Origin: Candidatus Rokuibacteriota bacterium
GTDB taxonomy: Bacteria; Methylomirabilota; Methylomirabilia; Rokubacteriales; CSP1-6
DNA: 53,797 bases
NCBI GenBank assembly: GCA_003220595.1
Contig: QHSZ01000086.1
Coordinates: forward strand, 1-53,797
Direction: 5' to 3'
Shown here: in pieces, positions 6,639 through 15,027 of the stretch
Numbering within the stretch: position 1 is the first letter of the stretch
How the letters are laid out: each line of letters opens with the position of its first letter
The notes under the pieces: model-generated
What the model saw: the letters and a program-made list of their open reading frames with translations, nothing else
Database searches by the model: none
Told to the model about the DNA's origin: nothing
Translations under genes and position numbers: made by a program

Positions 6639-8521
6639 GCGGCGAGGTCGCCCCGCTCCTCGGCCGGGCGCGTGCGCTCGCCGCGCAGGGGCGCTGGGGC
6701 GACGCCGAGGCGGCGTTCCGCGAGGCGCTCGCTCGCCGGCCCGACGATGCCCCGGCGCACGTGGGGCTCGGCCTCGCCCTGCGCCGTCAGCGCCGCGCCG
6801 ACGAGGCGGAGGCCGCGTTTCGCCGCGCGGTGGCGCTCGCGCCCCGGAGCGCGTCGGCGCACGCCGAGCTCGGCGGCGCCCTCTTCGAGCAGGCGCGGTA
6901 CGCCGACGCGGCCGCGGCGTTCACGGAAGCCGCCCGCCTGCGCCCCGATTTCGTGAAAGCGCACGTGAGCCTGGGCCTGGCGCTCGCGCGTCAGGCGGCC
7001 TGGGCTGCGGCCGAGACGGCGCTCCGCGAGGCGCTCCGCTTGAAGCCCGGCGATCGGACGGCCCGCGCCAACCTCGGGACGGTGCTGCGCCGCCAGCGGC
7101 GCCCGGCGGAGGCCGAGGCGATCCATCGCGACGCCGCGCGGCGCGACCCGGCGGCGCGGGTCGAGCTGGCCGTCGCGCTCTACGAGCAGGGACGGTACGC
7201 CGAGGCCGCCGTGACGTTCCGCGAGACGCTCAGCGAGCGGCCGCGCGACGCGAAGGCGCGCCTCGGCTGGGGCCTGGCTCTCGAGCGGCAGGGCCGCCTC
7301 GTCGAGGCGATCGCCGCGTACCGCGAGGCGGTGCGCCTGCGTCCCGACGCCGCGCACCTCCACCAGCGACTCGGCCTGGCGCTCCGACGCTGCCACCGCT
7401 ACGCCGAGGCCGTGACGGCCTTCCGCGAGGCGACCCGCCGCGCGCCGCGCGACGCGCGCTCCCACCACCACCTCGCCGTGGCGCTCGAGCGTCACGGCCG
7501 TTACGACGAGGCGGCCGCGGCGTTCCGCGCGGCGATCCGGCTCCGTCCCGGGCACGTGCCCTCGTACGTTGGCCTCGCGGTGACGCTGCGGCGACAGGGC
7601 CGATGGGCGGAGGAGGCGGCCACGTACGCGGAGGCGCTCCGGCTCGAGCCCGACGACGCCGATCTGCTCACGGGCCGCGGGCTCGCGCTCGGCGCGGCCG
7701 GCGACTACGCGGCCGCCGCCGAGGCGTTCCGCCGGGCGCTCGGGCTCCGACCCGACGACGGCGACCTCCACTACGAGCTCGGCGTGGCCCTCGGTCGCCA
7801 GGGACGACACGCGGACGCGGAGACGGCGCTGCGCGAGGCGGTGCGCCTGCGGCCCGAGTCGCTCAAGGCGCGCGCCAACTTCGCGCTCGGCCTCGGGCGG
7901 CAAGGCAAGCACGCCGAGGCGGAGGCGGCCTACCGCGAGGCGCTCGGGCTCCGGCCGCGGCACCCCGTGCTCCACCGCGGGCTCGGCGTGTCGCTCTACT
8001 GGCAAGGACGCCACGACGAGGCGGAGCGCGCGTTCCACCAGGCGATCCAGCTCAGGCCCGCCTACGTGCGCGCCCACTGTGACCTCGGCGAGATGTTCGT
8101 CGAGCGCCAGCGCTGGGCGGAGGCCGAGGCCGCATACCGAGCCGCCGTGCGCATCAAGCCCGCGTCCGTGACGGCGCAGGCGGGGCTCGCCGGGGCGCTC
8201 CTGGCGCTCGGGCGCGCCGACGAGGCGGAGGCCGCGTGCCGCGAGGCGCTCCGGCTCGACGGGGACGAGGCGCGCGCGCACTTCGTCCTCTGGGACGCGC
8301 TCGAGGCGCAGGGGCGCTTCCGCGAGCTCGGCGAGGCCGCGCGCGCCGTCCTGGGGCGCCGGCCCGATCACGCCGACGCCCACGCCCGGCTCGGGCGCGC
8401 GCTCGACGAGGAGGGACGCTGGGACGAGGCGCGCGCGGCGTACGAGACGGCGGTGCGCCTCAATCCTGGCGTGACGCGGTTCCGCGAGGGGCTCGCGCGG
8501 GTCTCAGCGAAGCTGAAGTAG
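6635..8521 (+). CDS. tetratricopeptide-repeat protein (about 18 TPRs)
   Basis: 628 residues made almost entirely of 34-residue TPR units with the pattern LG..L...G...EA...F..A..L.P. The repeats are close copies, so bases 6660-8490 form a visible 102-nt periodicity. There is no signal peptide, membrane helix or catalytic domain, so it is probably a cytosolic protein-interaction scaffold. The ATG overlaps the ridA stop by 4 nt. The last 18 nt overlap the convergent gene on the minus strand. No specific partner is indicated. Confidence 0.93.
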   Translation: MSGEVAPLLGRARALAAQGRWGDAEAAFREALARRPDDAPAHVGLGLALRRQRRADEAEAAFRRAVALAPRSASAHAELGGALFEQARYADAAAAFTEAARLRPDFVKAHVSLGLALARQAAWAAAETALREALRLKPGDRTARANLGTVLRRQRRPAEAEAIHRDAARRDPAARVELAVALYEQGRYAEAAVTFRETLSERPRDAKARLGWGLALERQGRLVEAIAAYREAVRLRPDAAHLHQRLGLALRRCHRYAEAVTAFREATRRAPRDARSHHHLAVALERHGRYDEAAAAFRAAIRLRPGHVPSYVGLAVTLRRQGRWAEEAATYAEALRLEPDDADLLTGRGLALGAAGDYAAAAEAFRRALGLRPDDGDLHYELGVALGRQGRHADAETALREAVRLRPESLKARANFALGLGRQGKHAEAEAAYREALGLRPRHPVLHRGLGVSLYWQGRHDEAERAFHQAIQLRPAYVRAHCDLGEMFVERQRWAEAEAAYRAAVRIKPASVTAQAGLAGALLALGRADEAEAACREALRLDGDEARAHFVLWDALEAQGRFRELGEAARAVLGRRPDHADAHARLGRALDEEGRWDEARAAYETAVRLNPGVTRFREGLARVSAKLK

Positions 8522-9235
8522 CCGGTGGAACTCCTCGAGGTCGCGCCGCGGCGCGTCGGGGCGCTTGCGCACGAGCTCGTAGACGCCGGCCGGATCGTTC
8601 TCGATCCCCCGGCTCGCGCGCGCGAAGACGCGGACGAGGAGCCGGGCCTCCTTCTCGGCCTTCGCGGCCGCCGCGGCCTTGGCGAAGCGCCCCGCCCACT
8701 CGAGCAGGCGGCTGTCGAGCTTCACGAAGCCCGTGACCGTCGTCGTGATGAGGCTCCGGCTGTCGGGCGCCGGCTGTGCCACGTACTCGATGACGACCAC
8801 GGCCTGACCGTTGATCGTCGGCAGGAGCCAGGGCTTGTACTGGCCGCGTGCGTACATCACCCGCGTCCCGTTCGTCGCGTGCACGACCGAGAAGCGGCCC
8901 GTCGCGCCCCAGCCGTCGTCGAGCCAGAGGCCGTCGTCCTCGCGCCAGATCCGGTAGCGCGCGAGCTTCAGCGCGCGCGTGACGTGGGTCGCGAGCTCGG
9001 GATGGTCGAGGAGGTACTCGAAGACGTCGCGCCGCGTGATGAAGGGCTCGCCGTCGGCGCGCGTCGCGACCGACGCCTGCTCGGTGACCTGCTGGAGCTG
9101 CAGCCGCTCGGCCGGGGGCAAGTCGGCGGGCAGCGTGGGGGCGGGCCGGGCCGCGAGCGCGCTTCCCGCGAGGCCCAGGAGCGCCGCGGCGCCGGCGAGC
9201 AGGAGGTGGAGCCTCGGGCGGCGCCGGTTCGGCAC
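8504..9235 (-). CDS. secreted protein of unknown function
   Basis: 243 residues. A signal peptide of about 28 residues ([21 protein letters not shown] with an AxA-type cleavage site) directs it to the periplasm. The mature part starts with a Gln-rich helix, continues with DVFEYLLDHPELATHVTRALKLARYRI, and has a beta-rich centre (GWGATGRFSVVHATNGTRVMYARGQY, VVVIEYVAQ) followed by a charged helical tail with several Ala/Lys runs. No family is recognised; a lipid- or ligand-binding fold is only a possibility. The 3' end overlaps that of the TPR gene by 18 nt (convergent). Confidence 0.75.
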   Translation of the reverse strand: MPNRRRPRLHLLLAGAAALLGLAGSALAARPAPTLPADLPPAERLQLQQVTEQASVATRADGEPFITRRDVFEYLLDHPELATHVTRALKLARYRIWREDDGLWLDDGWGATGRFSVVHATNGTRVMYARGQYKPWLLPTINGQAVVVIEYVAQPAPDSRSLITTTVTGFVKLDSRLLEWAGRFAKAAAAAKAEKEARLLVRVFARASRGIENDPAGVYELVRKRPDAPRRDLEEFHRLLQLR

Positions 9236-9261
9236 GGTCGAAGCCCATTATGTCATGGCGC

Positions 9262-9290
9262 TTGACGCGGCATCGCCCCGTCCGTAGGCT
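9262..9290 (+). promoter_or_regulatory. promoter for the GvpL/F-like gene
   Basis: TTGACG (9262-9267), 17-nt spacer, TAGGCT (9285-9290). It lies between the divergent secreted-protein gene and the GvpL/F-like gene, 65 nt before the latter's ATG. The same -10 hexamer recurs upstream of the 65-aa ORF at 10134-10139. Confidence 0.5.
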
Positions 9291-9355
9291 CGGGACCACG
9301 CCCGAGAGCGTTCACCACGATTCGGCGCCCCGGTCGGGGCCGAGAGGGCAGGGCG

Positions 9356-10048
9356 ATGTACCAGCACCTGTTCGCCATCGTCGAGCGCCTGCCGGCGTTC
9401 TGGAGCCCGCCCGCGTCCTCCCTCGGCCCCGTCGCCGTGCACCCCGTGGACGAGCTCCAGCTGATCGCGAGCCCCTGCGACGGGCCGCCCGACGCCAACG
9501 CGCGCGCCCTCGGGAGCCACCACGACGTCGTCCGCTCCACGCTCGATGCGGCCGCCGTCCTCCCGTTCCGCTTCGGCACCGTCGTGCCGGCCGCGGAGCT
9601 CCCCGACTGGCTCGAGGCGCACCGGGCGCGCATCTGCTCGACCCTGGCCGAGCTGCGCGGCCGCGTGGAGATGAGCGTGAAGCTCTTGAGACTCCATTGC
9701 GGGCACGGCGCGGACCGCGTGTGCCGCGAGTGCGCCGGGGGCGCGCCCGGGGTGGCGGAGCTCGGCGACCTGGCCGAGCTCCTCGTCGAGCGCGCGGGCG
9801 TCGCGCGTTGGCGGTTTTCCTCCTCGGCGCACGGCGACAACGTCGCCGGCGCGGTCGCGTTCCTCGTCCCACGGCCCGAGGTGCACGCCTTCCTCGCGCG
9901 CATCGCGCCGGTCGCGTCGCGTGCCTCGGGCATCGCGGTCGTCCCGACGGGACCGTGGCCCGCCTACTCGTTCGCCGGGAGCTTCGATCGCCTCCCAATC
10001 GCGTGGATGCCCGCGACGCCGCCGCCGCCGGCGCGGTGGTTCGGCTAG
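9356..10048 (+). CDS. GvpL/GvpF family protein, solitary
   Basis: 230 residues, the family length. Hallmarks of gas vesicle GvpL/F are present: N-terminal YQHLFAIVERLP, a central AAAVLPFRFGTVVP, the LRGRVEMSVKL strand, and the C-terminal GPWPAYSFAG. GGCAGGGCG (9348-9356) may act as SD. In gas-vesicle formers these proteins help nucleate the GvpA shell, but no gvpA or other gvp gene is present, so a vesicle role is doubtful. A cluster CGHGADRVCREC in the middle carries three Cys and one His spaced like a small metal site, unusual for the family. The next genes are a 65-aa ORF and a kinase-BON protein under a separate putative promoter. Confidence 0.85.
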   Translation: MYQHLFAIVERLPAFWSPPASSLGPVAVHPVDELQLIASPCDGPPDANARALGSHHDVVRSTLDAAAVLPFRFGTVVPAAELPDWLEAHRARICSTLAELRGRVEMSVKLLRLHCGHGADRVCRECAGGAPGVAELGDLAELLVERAGVARWRFSSSAHGDNVAGAVAFLVPRPEVHAFLARIAPVASRASGIAVVPTGPWPAYSFAGSFDRLPIAWMPATPPPPARWFG

Positions 10049-10109
10049 CGCCGGCCGGCGACGCCCTGGCGGCGCCCGCCGCCGACCTGCTCGCGGGGCG
10101 GCGCGCGCC

Positions 10110-10139
10110 TTGCCCCGCCGTGCCCTTGTGGGATAGGCT
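10110..10139 (+). promoter_or_regulatory. putative promoter for the 65-aa ORF and kinase-BON gene
   Basis: TTGCCC (10110-10115), 18-nt spacer, TAGGCT (10134-10139), in the gap after the GvpL/F-like gene and 21 nt before the next ATG. It closely resembles the elements at 9262-9290 and 53014-53043. Confidence 0.45.
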
Positions 10140-10160
10140 TGGCGCCCCAGGAGGGTGGAC

Positions 10161-10358
10161 ATGACGCGGCTGCCGCGCGCCGCCGTCGAGGAAATGATGG
10201 ACACGCGCCCGGAGACGACCCTCGAGGCGGCGCTCGAGGTGTTCGAGGTGTTCGCGAGCGGATCGCTCACGGACGAGGTGTACATCCTGGACGACGTCGG
10301 CGGGAAGCGCATCGCGATCGCGCCGGCGGCGCTCAAAGAGAAGTACCGGCGGGGGTGA
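10161..10358 (+). CDS. 65-aa hypothetical protein
   Basis: A small acidic protein beginning MTRLPRAAVEEMMDTRPETTLEAALEVFEVF, then a short beta-like stretch (EVYILDDVGGKRIAIAPAALKEKY). AGGAGGG (10149-10155) favours the ATG at 10161 over the in-frame GTG at 10155, which lies inside the SD. It is 3 nt upstream of the kinase-BON gene, so the two are cotranscribed. No family is recognised. Confidence 0.7.
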   Translation: MTRLPRAAVEEMMDTRPETTLEAALEVFEVFASGSLTDEVYILDDVGGKRIAIAPAALKEKYRRG

Positions 10359-10361
10359 GCC

Positions 10362-11189
10362 ATGGCCATACTCGTGATCTCGCACCAGATGGGCGCGGGC
10401 GGCCCGGAGATCGGCATGGCGCTCGCGCAGCGGCTTGGCTATCGCTACGTGAACCAGGAGCTGCTGCTCGACGCCGCGCGCCGCTACGGGCTCGCCGAGG
10501 AGCGGCTGTCGCATCTCGACGAGTCGAAGCCGACCCTGTTCGAGCGGTTCGACACCGAGACGCGCCACCACATCACCGTCCTCCAGACCACGCTCCTCGA
10601 GTTCGCCGAGCAGGACAATTGCGTGCTCATGCGCGGCGGCGGCCAGTGGCTCCTGCGCGGCGTGCCGCACGCGCTGCGCGTGCGCCTGATCGCGCCGTTC
10701 GAGCATCGGGTGAAGCAGTGGATCAAGCGCACCGCCGAGATGACGGGCGAGACGCCCACGCACCGCGCGGCCGCCGACTTCGTGCGGCGCGACGACGCGG
10801 AAAAGGCGGGCCGGATGCGCTACCTCTACGAGGTCGACATCTCGGACCCGAACCTCTACGAGCTGATCGTGAACGTCGAGAAGCTTCCGTACGACGCCGT
10901 GGTCGAGATGCTCGCGGGGCTCGTGCGCCGGCCGGAGTTGGCGACGGCCGAGGATGGGCGACGGCTCGTCGCCTCGCGGGCGCTGGCCTCGCGCGTGCAG
11001 GTGGCCCTCGCCACGCACCCGGAGACGCGCCGCTACCGCATCACCGTGGACGCGCAGGGGGGCGTGGTCACGCTCGAGGGCACGGCCGCGCTCGACCGGG
11101 CCGTCGAGGTGGCGCGCGCCGTCCCGGGCGTCAAGCAGGTGAAGACCCAGCAGCTGGAGATCCCGCCGATCCCCCCGTTCGTCGCCTAA
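10362..11189 (+). CDS. cytidylate kinase-like protein with C-terminal BON domain
   Basis: 275 residues. Residues 1-190 fit the cytidylate-kinase-like family (Cytidylate_kin2): ILVISHQMGAGGPEIGMALAQRLGYRYVNQELL at the start, with a GxGG-type nucleotide loop lacking the GK(S/T) of a standard Walker A, then LMRGGGQWLL and the basic VRLIAPFEHRVKQWIKR. Residues about 205-270 form a BON domain (RVQVALATHPETRRYRITVDAQGGVVTLEG ... AVPGVKQVKTQQL), usually a periplasmic phospholipid- or protein-binding module. No signal peptide precedes it, so this BON would be cytosolic. True CMP kinase activity is uncertain. Confidence 0.85.
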   Translation: MAILVISHQMGAGGPEIGMALAQRLGYRYVNQELLLDAARRYGLAEERLSHLDESKPTLFERFDTETRHHITVLQTTLLEFAEQDNCVLMRGGGQWLLRGVPHALRVRLIAPFEHRVKQWIKRTAEMTGETPTHRAAADFVRRDDAEKAGRMRYLYEVDISDPNLYELIVNVEKLPYDAVVEMLAGLVRRPELATAEDGRRLVASRALASRVQVALATHPETRRYRITVDAQGGVVTLEGTAALDRAVEVARAVPGVKQVKTQQLEIPPIPPFVA

Positions 11190-11197
11190 TTGAACAT

Positions 11198-11297
11198 GGG
11201 GGCCCCGACATGGCCCCCAAACCCCCCGGGTGGCTCGGGACGCCCCGGCGGAGCCGTGGCGCCCCTCGATAACCCGACGGGCCCCGACATGGCCCCC
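11198..11297. repeat. GGGGGCC-bearing repeat between convergent genes
   Basis: Two copies of a near-identical palindromic core (GGGGGCC, 7 nt, GGCCCCC) at 11198-11218 and 11279-11297 bracket about 60 nt of GC-rich sequence. It fills the gap between the convergent kinase-BON and HtrA genes. The first 70 nt match the reverse complement of about 38611-38680, inside the repeat locus between two glycosyltransferase genes, at roughly 80 % by eye. It is therefore a dispersed repeat; it may also act as a two-way terminator, although no T-run is present. Confidence 0.7.
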
Positions 11298-11311
11298 ATG
11301 CGGACGGTCCC

Positions 11312-12496
<1,185 letters not shown>

Positions 12497-12572
12497 CGGG
12501 GACCGCCTTCCGGAATGCGTTCGCGCGGGGCGCGGCGGCGTTGTGGATCTTAGCGGCCGAAACGGGCGAGTG

Positions 12573-12633
12573 TCAAGGAAACTATTGCAATCATGTATTT
12601 TCCTTGACGCTCGGAAGCCCGAAAAGAGAAAAT
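12573..12633 (+). promoter_or_regulatory. inverted repeat and putative promoter of the polysaccharide locus
   Basis: The gap before the Wza-like gene is locally AT-rich. It holds a perfect 9-bp inverted repeat, TCAAGGAAA (12573-12581) and TTTCCTTGA (12599-12607), separated by 17 nt. TTGACG (12604-12609), 18 nt and GAAAAT (12628-12633) form a possible sigma70-type promoter. A GG-N10-GC pair at 12634-12647 satisfies the minimal sigma54 spacing but lacks the TTGC consensus. The repeat could be an activator or repressor site for the whole locus. Confidence 0.4.
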
Positions 12634-12665
12634 GGCACAATCGGGGCCAATGGCCTCGAGCCACG

Positions 12666-14216
12666 ATGAAACGGCACATCTTTCGCAGGGCTCTGAGCGC
12701 AACACTAATCATGTCCCTGCTGGCGCCCGTCCCAGGGTTCGCGCAGCAAGGGGCGACGGGTCCGCCGGCCGCGCCTCCGGCCGTTCCCGCGCGACCGGTG
12801 CTGCCGGCCGCGGCGCCTCCGCCCCCGAGCCGCATCATTCCGGGCCCTGAGTACCGGGTGGGTCCCGGCGACATCCTCGACGTACAGATCGCCGGCCGCC
12901 TCGAAGTGATCCGCTCCCAGGTCGCCGTCGACCTGGAAGGCGCCGTCAACATGCCGCCCCTCGGCTCGATCCCGCTCTCGGGTCTCACGTTGCTCGAGGC
13001 CCACCGGCGCATCGCCGCACGCGCGCACGCGATCTACAAGTTCGTGGACGTGACGGTCGCCGTCGTCGCGCCCCGCACCTTCGAGATCACCGTCTCGGGC
13101 GAGGTCGAGCGGCCAGGGACGATGACGGTGAGCGCCACGCGGCGGCTCCACGAGGTCACCCTCGAGGCGGGCGGCGTCACGCCGCGCGGCAGCCTGCGGC
13201 GCGTCCTCGTGGCCAGGAAAAGCGGTCAGGCCGAGATGGACCTGCTGCGCTTCGAGCTCAGGGGCGATCTCTCCCAGAACCCGTTCGTCGAGGAGGGTAT
13301 GAGGATCCTCGTGCCCCCGAAGGGCCCCTCGGTCATGCTGGCGGGCGCCGTCCGCCGGCCCGGGGAGTATGAGATCGGTCCCGACGGCTCGCTCGCGGCG
13401 CTCCTCGACCTCGTCGGGGGCCTGAGCCAGGCCGCGGCGGGGGCCGAGGCGCGGCTCACGCGCGTCGGCGCCGATGGCCGCAAGGAAACGCTCACGCTCG
13501 ACCTCCACACCGCGCTCCGGGCGCCGGCCGACGTGCCGCTCCAGCCCGGCGACGCGCTGTTCGTGCCGCCGCTTTCCGTGCTCCAGGACGTCGTCGAGGT
13601 GCGCGGCGCCTTCACCGGCACGCCCGAGTCCAGCAAGACGAGCGTGGCCGGCAAGGCGACGATCGTGCAGCGCTTCGAGCTGGCGCAGGGCGACCGCGTC
13701 CGCGACGTCGTCGTCCGCGCCGGCGGCGCGGCGGCGTACGCCGACCTGCGGCTCACGGTGATCGAGCGCAGCGGCCAGACCGGGCCGCGGCAGCGGATCC
13801 CCGTCGACCTCCACCGGTTGCTCGTCGAGAAGGACGAGACGCAGAACGTCCTGCTCCAGAACGGCGACGTCGTCCTCCTGCCCATCGTCGAGGACAAGGT
13901 CTACGTCGTCGGCGAGGTCAGGACGCCCGGCGGTCTGGACTTCCGGCCCGACCTCACGCCGCGGGAGTACGTCACGCTCGCGGGCGGGCCGACCAACCGC
14001 GCCAAGCTCCCCGGGACGGCCGTGACCTTCCGCAACGGCAGGACCTACGCGATGGCCGATGCGCCGCCGCTCGAGCCGGGCGCGGTCGTCACGGTGCCCG
14101 AGGTCGCGGTGAAGTGGTGGCAGGACTACCTGCAGATCGCGTCGGTCCTCGCCGGGCTCGTCACCGCGTACACCGGCGTCTACATCCTCTTCAACGGCCC
14201 GTTGTCGAGGCCCTGA
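12666..14216 (+). CDS. Wza-like polysaccharide export protein with SLBB domains
   Basis: 516 residues. A signal peptide ends near AFAQ-type residues 22-26 and has no lipobox Cys, unlike E. coli Wza. A Pro/Ala-rich linker follows, then the polysaccharide-export domain (YRVGPGDILDVQIAGR, from about 60). Next come several SLBB ligand-binding repeats: ITVSGEVERPGTM near 140, VMLAGAVRRPGEYEI near 222, VEVRGAF near 312, VYVVGEVRTPGGL near 414. A C-terminal hydrophobic helix (IASVLAGLVTAYTGVYILF) would span the outer membrane. It should form the outer-membrane exit for the glycan. First gene of the long EPS operon. Confidence 0.92.
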   Translation: MKRHIFRRALSATLIMSLLAPVPGFAQQGATGPPAAPPAVPARPVLPAAAPPPPSRIIPGPEYRVGPGDILDVQIAGRLEVIRSQVAVDLEGAVNMPPLGSIPLSGLTLLEAHRRIAARAHAIYKFVDVTVAVVAPRTFEITVSGEVERPGTMTVSATRRLHEVTLEAGGVTPRGSLRRVLVARKSGQAEMDLLRFELRGDLSQNPFVEEGMRILVPPKGPSVMLAGAVRRPGEYEIGPDGSLAALLDLVGGLSQAAAGAEARLTRVGADGRKETLTLDLHTALRAPADVPLQPGDALFVPPLSVLQDVVEVRGAFTGTPESSKTSVAGKATIVQRFELAQGDRVRDVVVRAGGAAAYADLRLTVIERSGQTGPRQRIPVDLHRLLVEKDETQNVLLQNGDVVLLPIVEDKVYVVGEVRTPGGLDFRPDLTPREYVTLAGGPTNRAKLPGTAVTFRNGRTYAMADAPPLEPGAVVTVPEVAVKWWQDYLQIASVLAGLVTAYTGVYILFNGPLSRP

Positions 14217-14220
14217 ACTA

Positions 14221-15027
14221 ATGTACGAAGCGTACTGGGAGCTCGCCGAATCACCATTCGACAACTCGCCGAACCCGAAATTCTTTTACCTCTCGCCGGA
14301 CCACGAGGAAGCCCTGGTGCGGCTCGTGTACACGGTCCGCCACCGCAAGGGCTGCGGGATGCTCACGGGCGAGTACGGGTGCGGCAAGACCACGCTGTCG
14401 CGCGCCCTCATCCAGCGGCTCGAGGCCGACCGCTACGAGATCGGCCTCCTGACCAACCCGAGCTGGACCCCGGTCGAGTTCCTCCGCGAGGTGCTCTACC
14501 AGCTCGGTGTCGAGACGGACGAGAAGAACAAGCCCGAGCTTCTCCATTTGCTGAACGACGCCTTCTACCGGAACTTCCAGGCCGGACGCGACAGCGTCGT
14601 CATCGTGGACGAGGCGCAGCTGATCGACGACGACGCCGTCTTCGAGGAGCTCCGGTTGCTCCTGAACTTCCAGACCGACGAACGCTTCCTCGTGACGCTC
14701 CTCCTCATCGGCTCGCCCGAGCTCGCCGTCAAGGTGCGGCGGATGAAGCACCTCGACCAGCGGATCACGCTCCGCTACCACCTGAACACGCTCGACTACA
14801 CGCACACGGCGAACTACATCGCGCACCGCCTGACGATGGCGGGCCAGACGAGGCAGCTCTTCACCGAGGGGGCGATCAAGCTCATCTTCGACTTCACGCG
14901 CGGGACGCCGCGCGAGATCAACAACCTCTGCGACGTCGCCCTGCTCGTCGGCTTCTCGAAGCGCGCCACGGAGATCGGGGACAAGATCATCGCCGAGGTC
15001 ATCAAGGACATGGTGGGCGTGTCCTGA
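14221..15027 (+). CDS. ExeA-like AAA ATPase of polysaccharide locus
   Basis: 268 residues. MYEAYWELAESPFDNSPNPKFFYLSPDHEEAL is typical of GspA/ExeA-like ATPases found in exosortase-type polysaccharide loci. Walker A is GEYGCGKTT (about 51-59), Walker B VVIVDEAQ (about 124-131), with a sensor-like TLLLIGSPEL and an arginine region RRMKHLDQRI. There is no C-terminal membrane helix or peptidoglycan-binding domain, unlike ExeA, so it is cytosolic. It presumably powers or regulates assembly of the export machine. It lies 4 nt after the Wza-like gene, and its stop shares one base with the next ATG (TGATG). Confidence 0.9.
   Translation: MYEAYWELAESPFDNSPNPKFFYLSPDHEEALVRLVYTVRHRKGCGMLTGEYGCGKTTLSRALIQRLEADRYEIGLLTNPSWTPVEFLREVLYQLGVETDEKNKPELLHLLNDAFYRNFQAGRDSVVIVDEAQLIDDDAVFEELRLLLNFQTDERFLVTLLLIGSPELAVKVRRMKHLDQRITLRYHLNTLDYTHTANYIAHRLTMAGQTRQLFTEGAIKLIFDFTRGTPREINNLCDVALLVGFSKRATEIGDKIIAEVIKDMVGVS

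Noticed and set aside
6527-8383. 618-aa ORF antisense to the TPR gene
   Set aside because: A shadow ORF caused by GC-rich periodic codons; composition is Arg/Glu/Val-biased with no fold, and the plus-strand TPR gene is unambiguous.
9356-10048. gas vesicle gene cluster
   Set aside because: Only one GvpL/F-like gene is present; no gvpA, gvpN, gvpK or other partners are seen.
12634-12647. sigma54 promoter upstream of the Wza-like gene
   Set aside because: Only the minimal GG-N10-GC spacing is met; the -12 TTGC consensus is absent and the start site would fall almost on the ATG.
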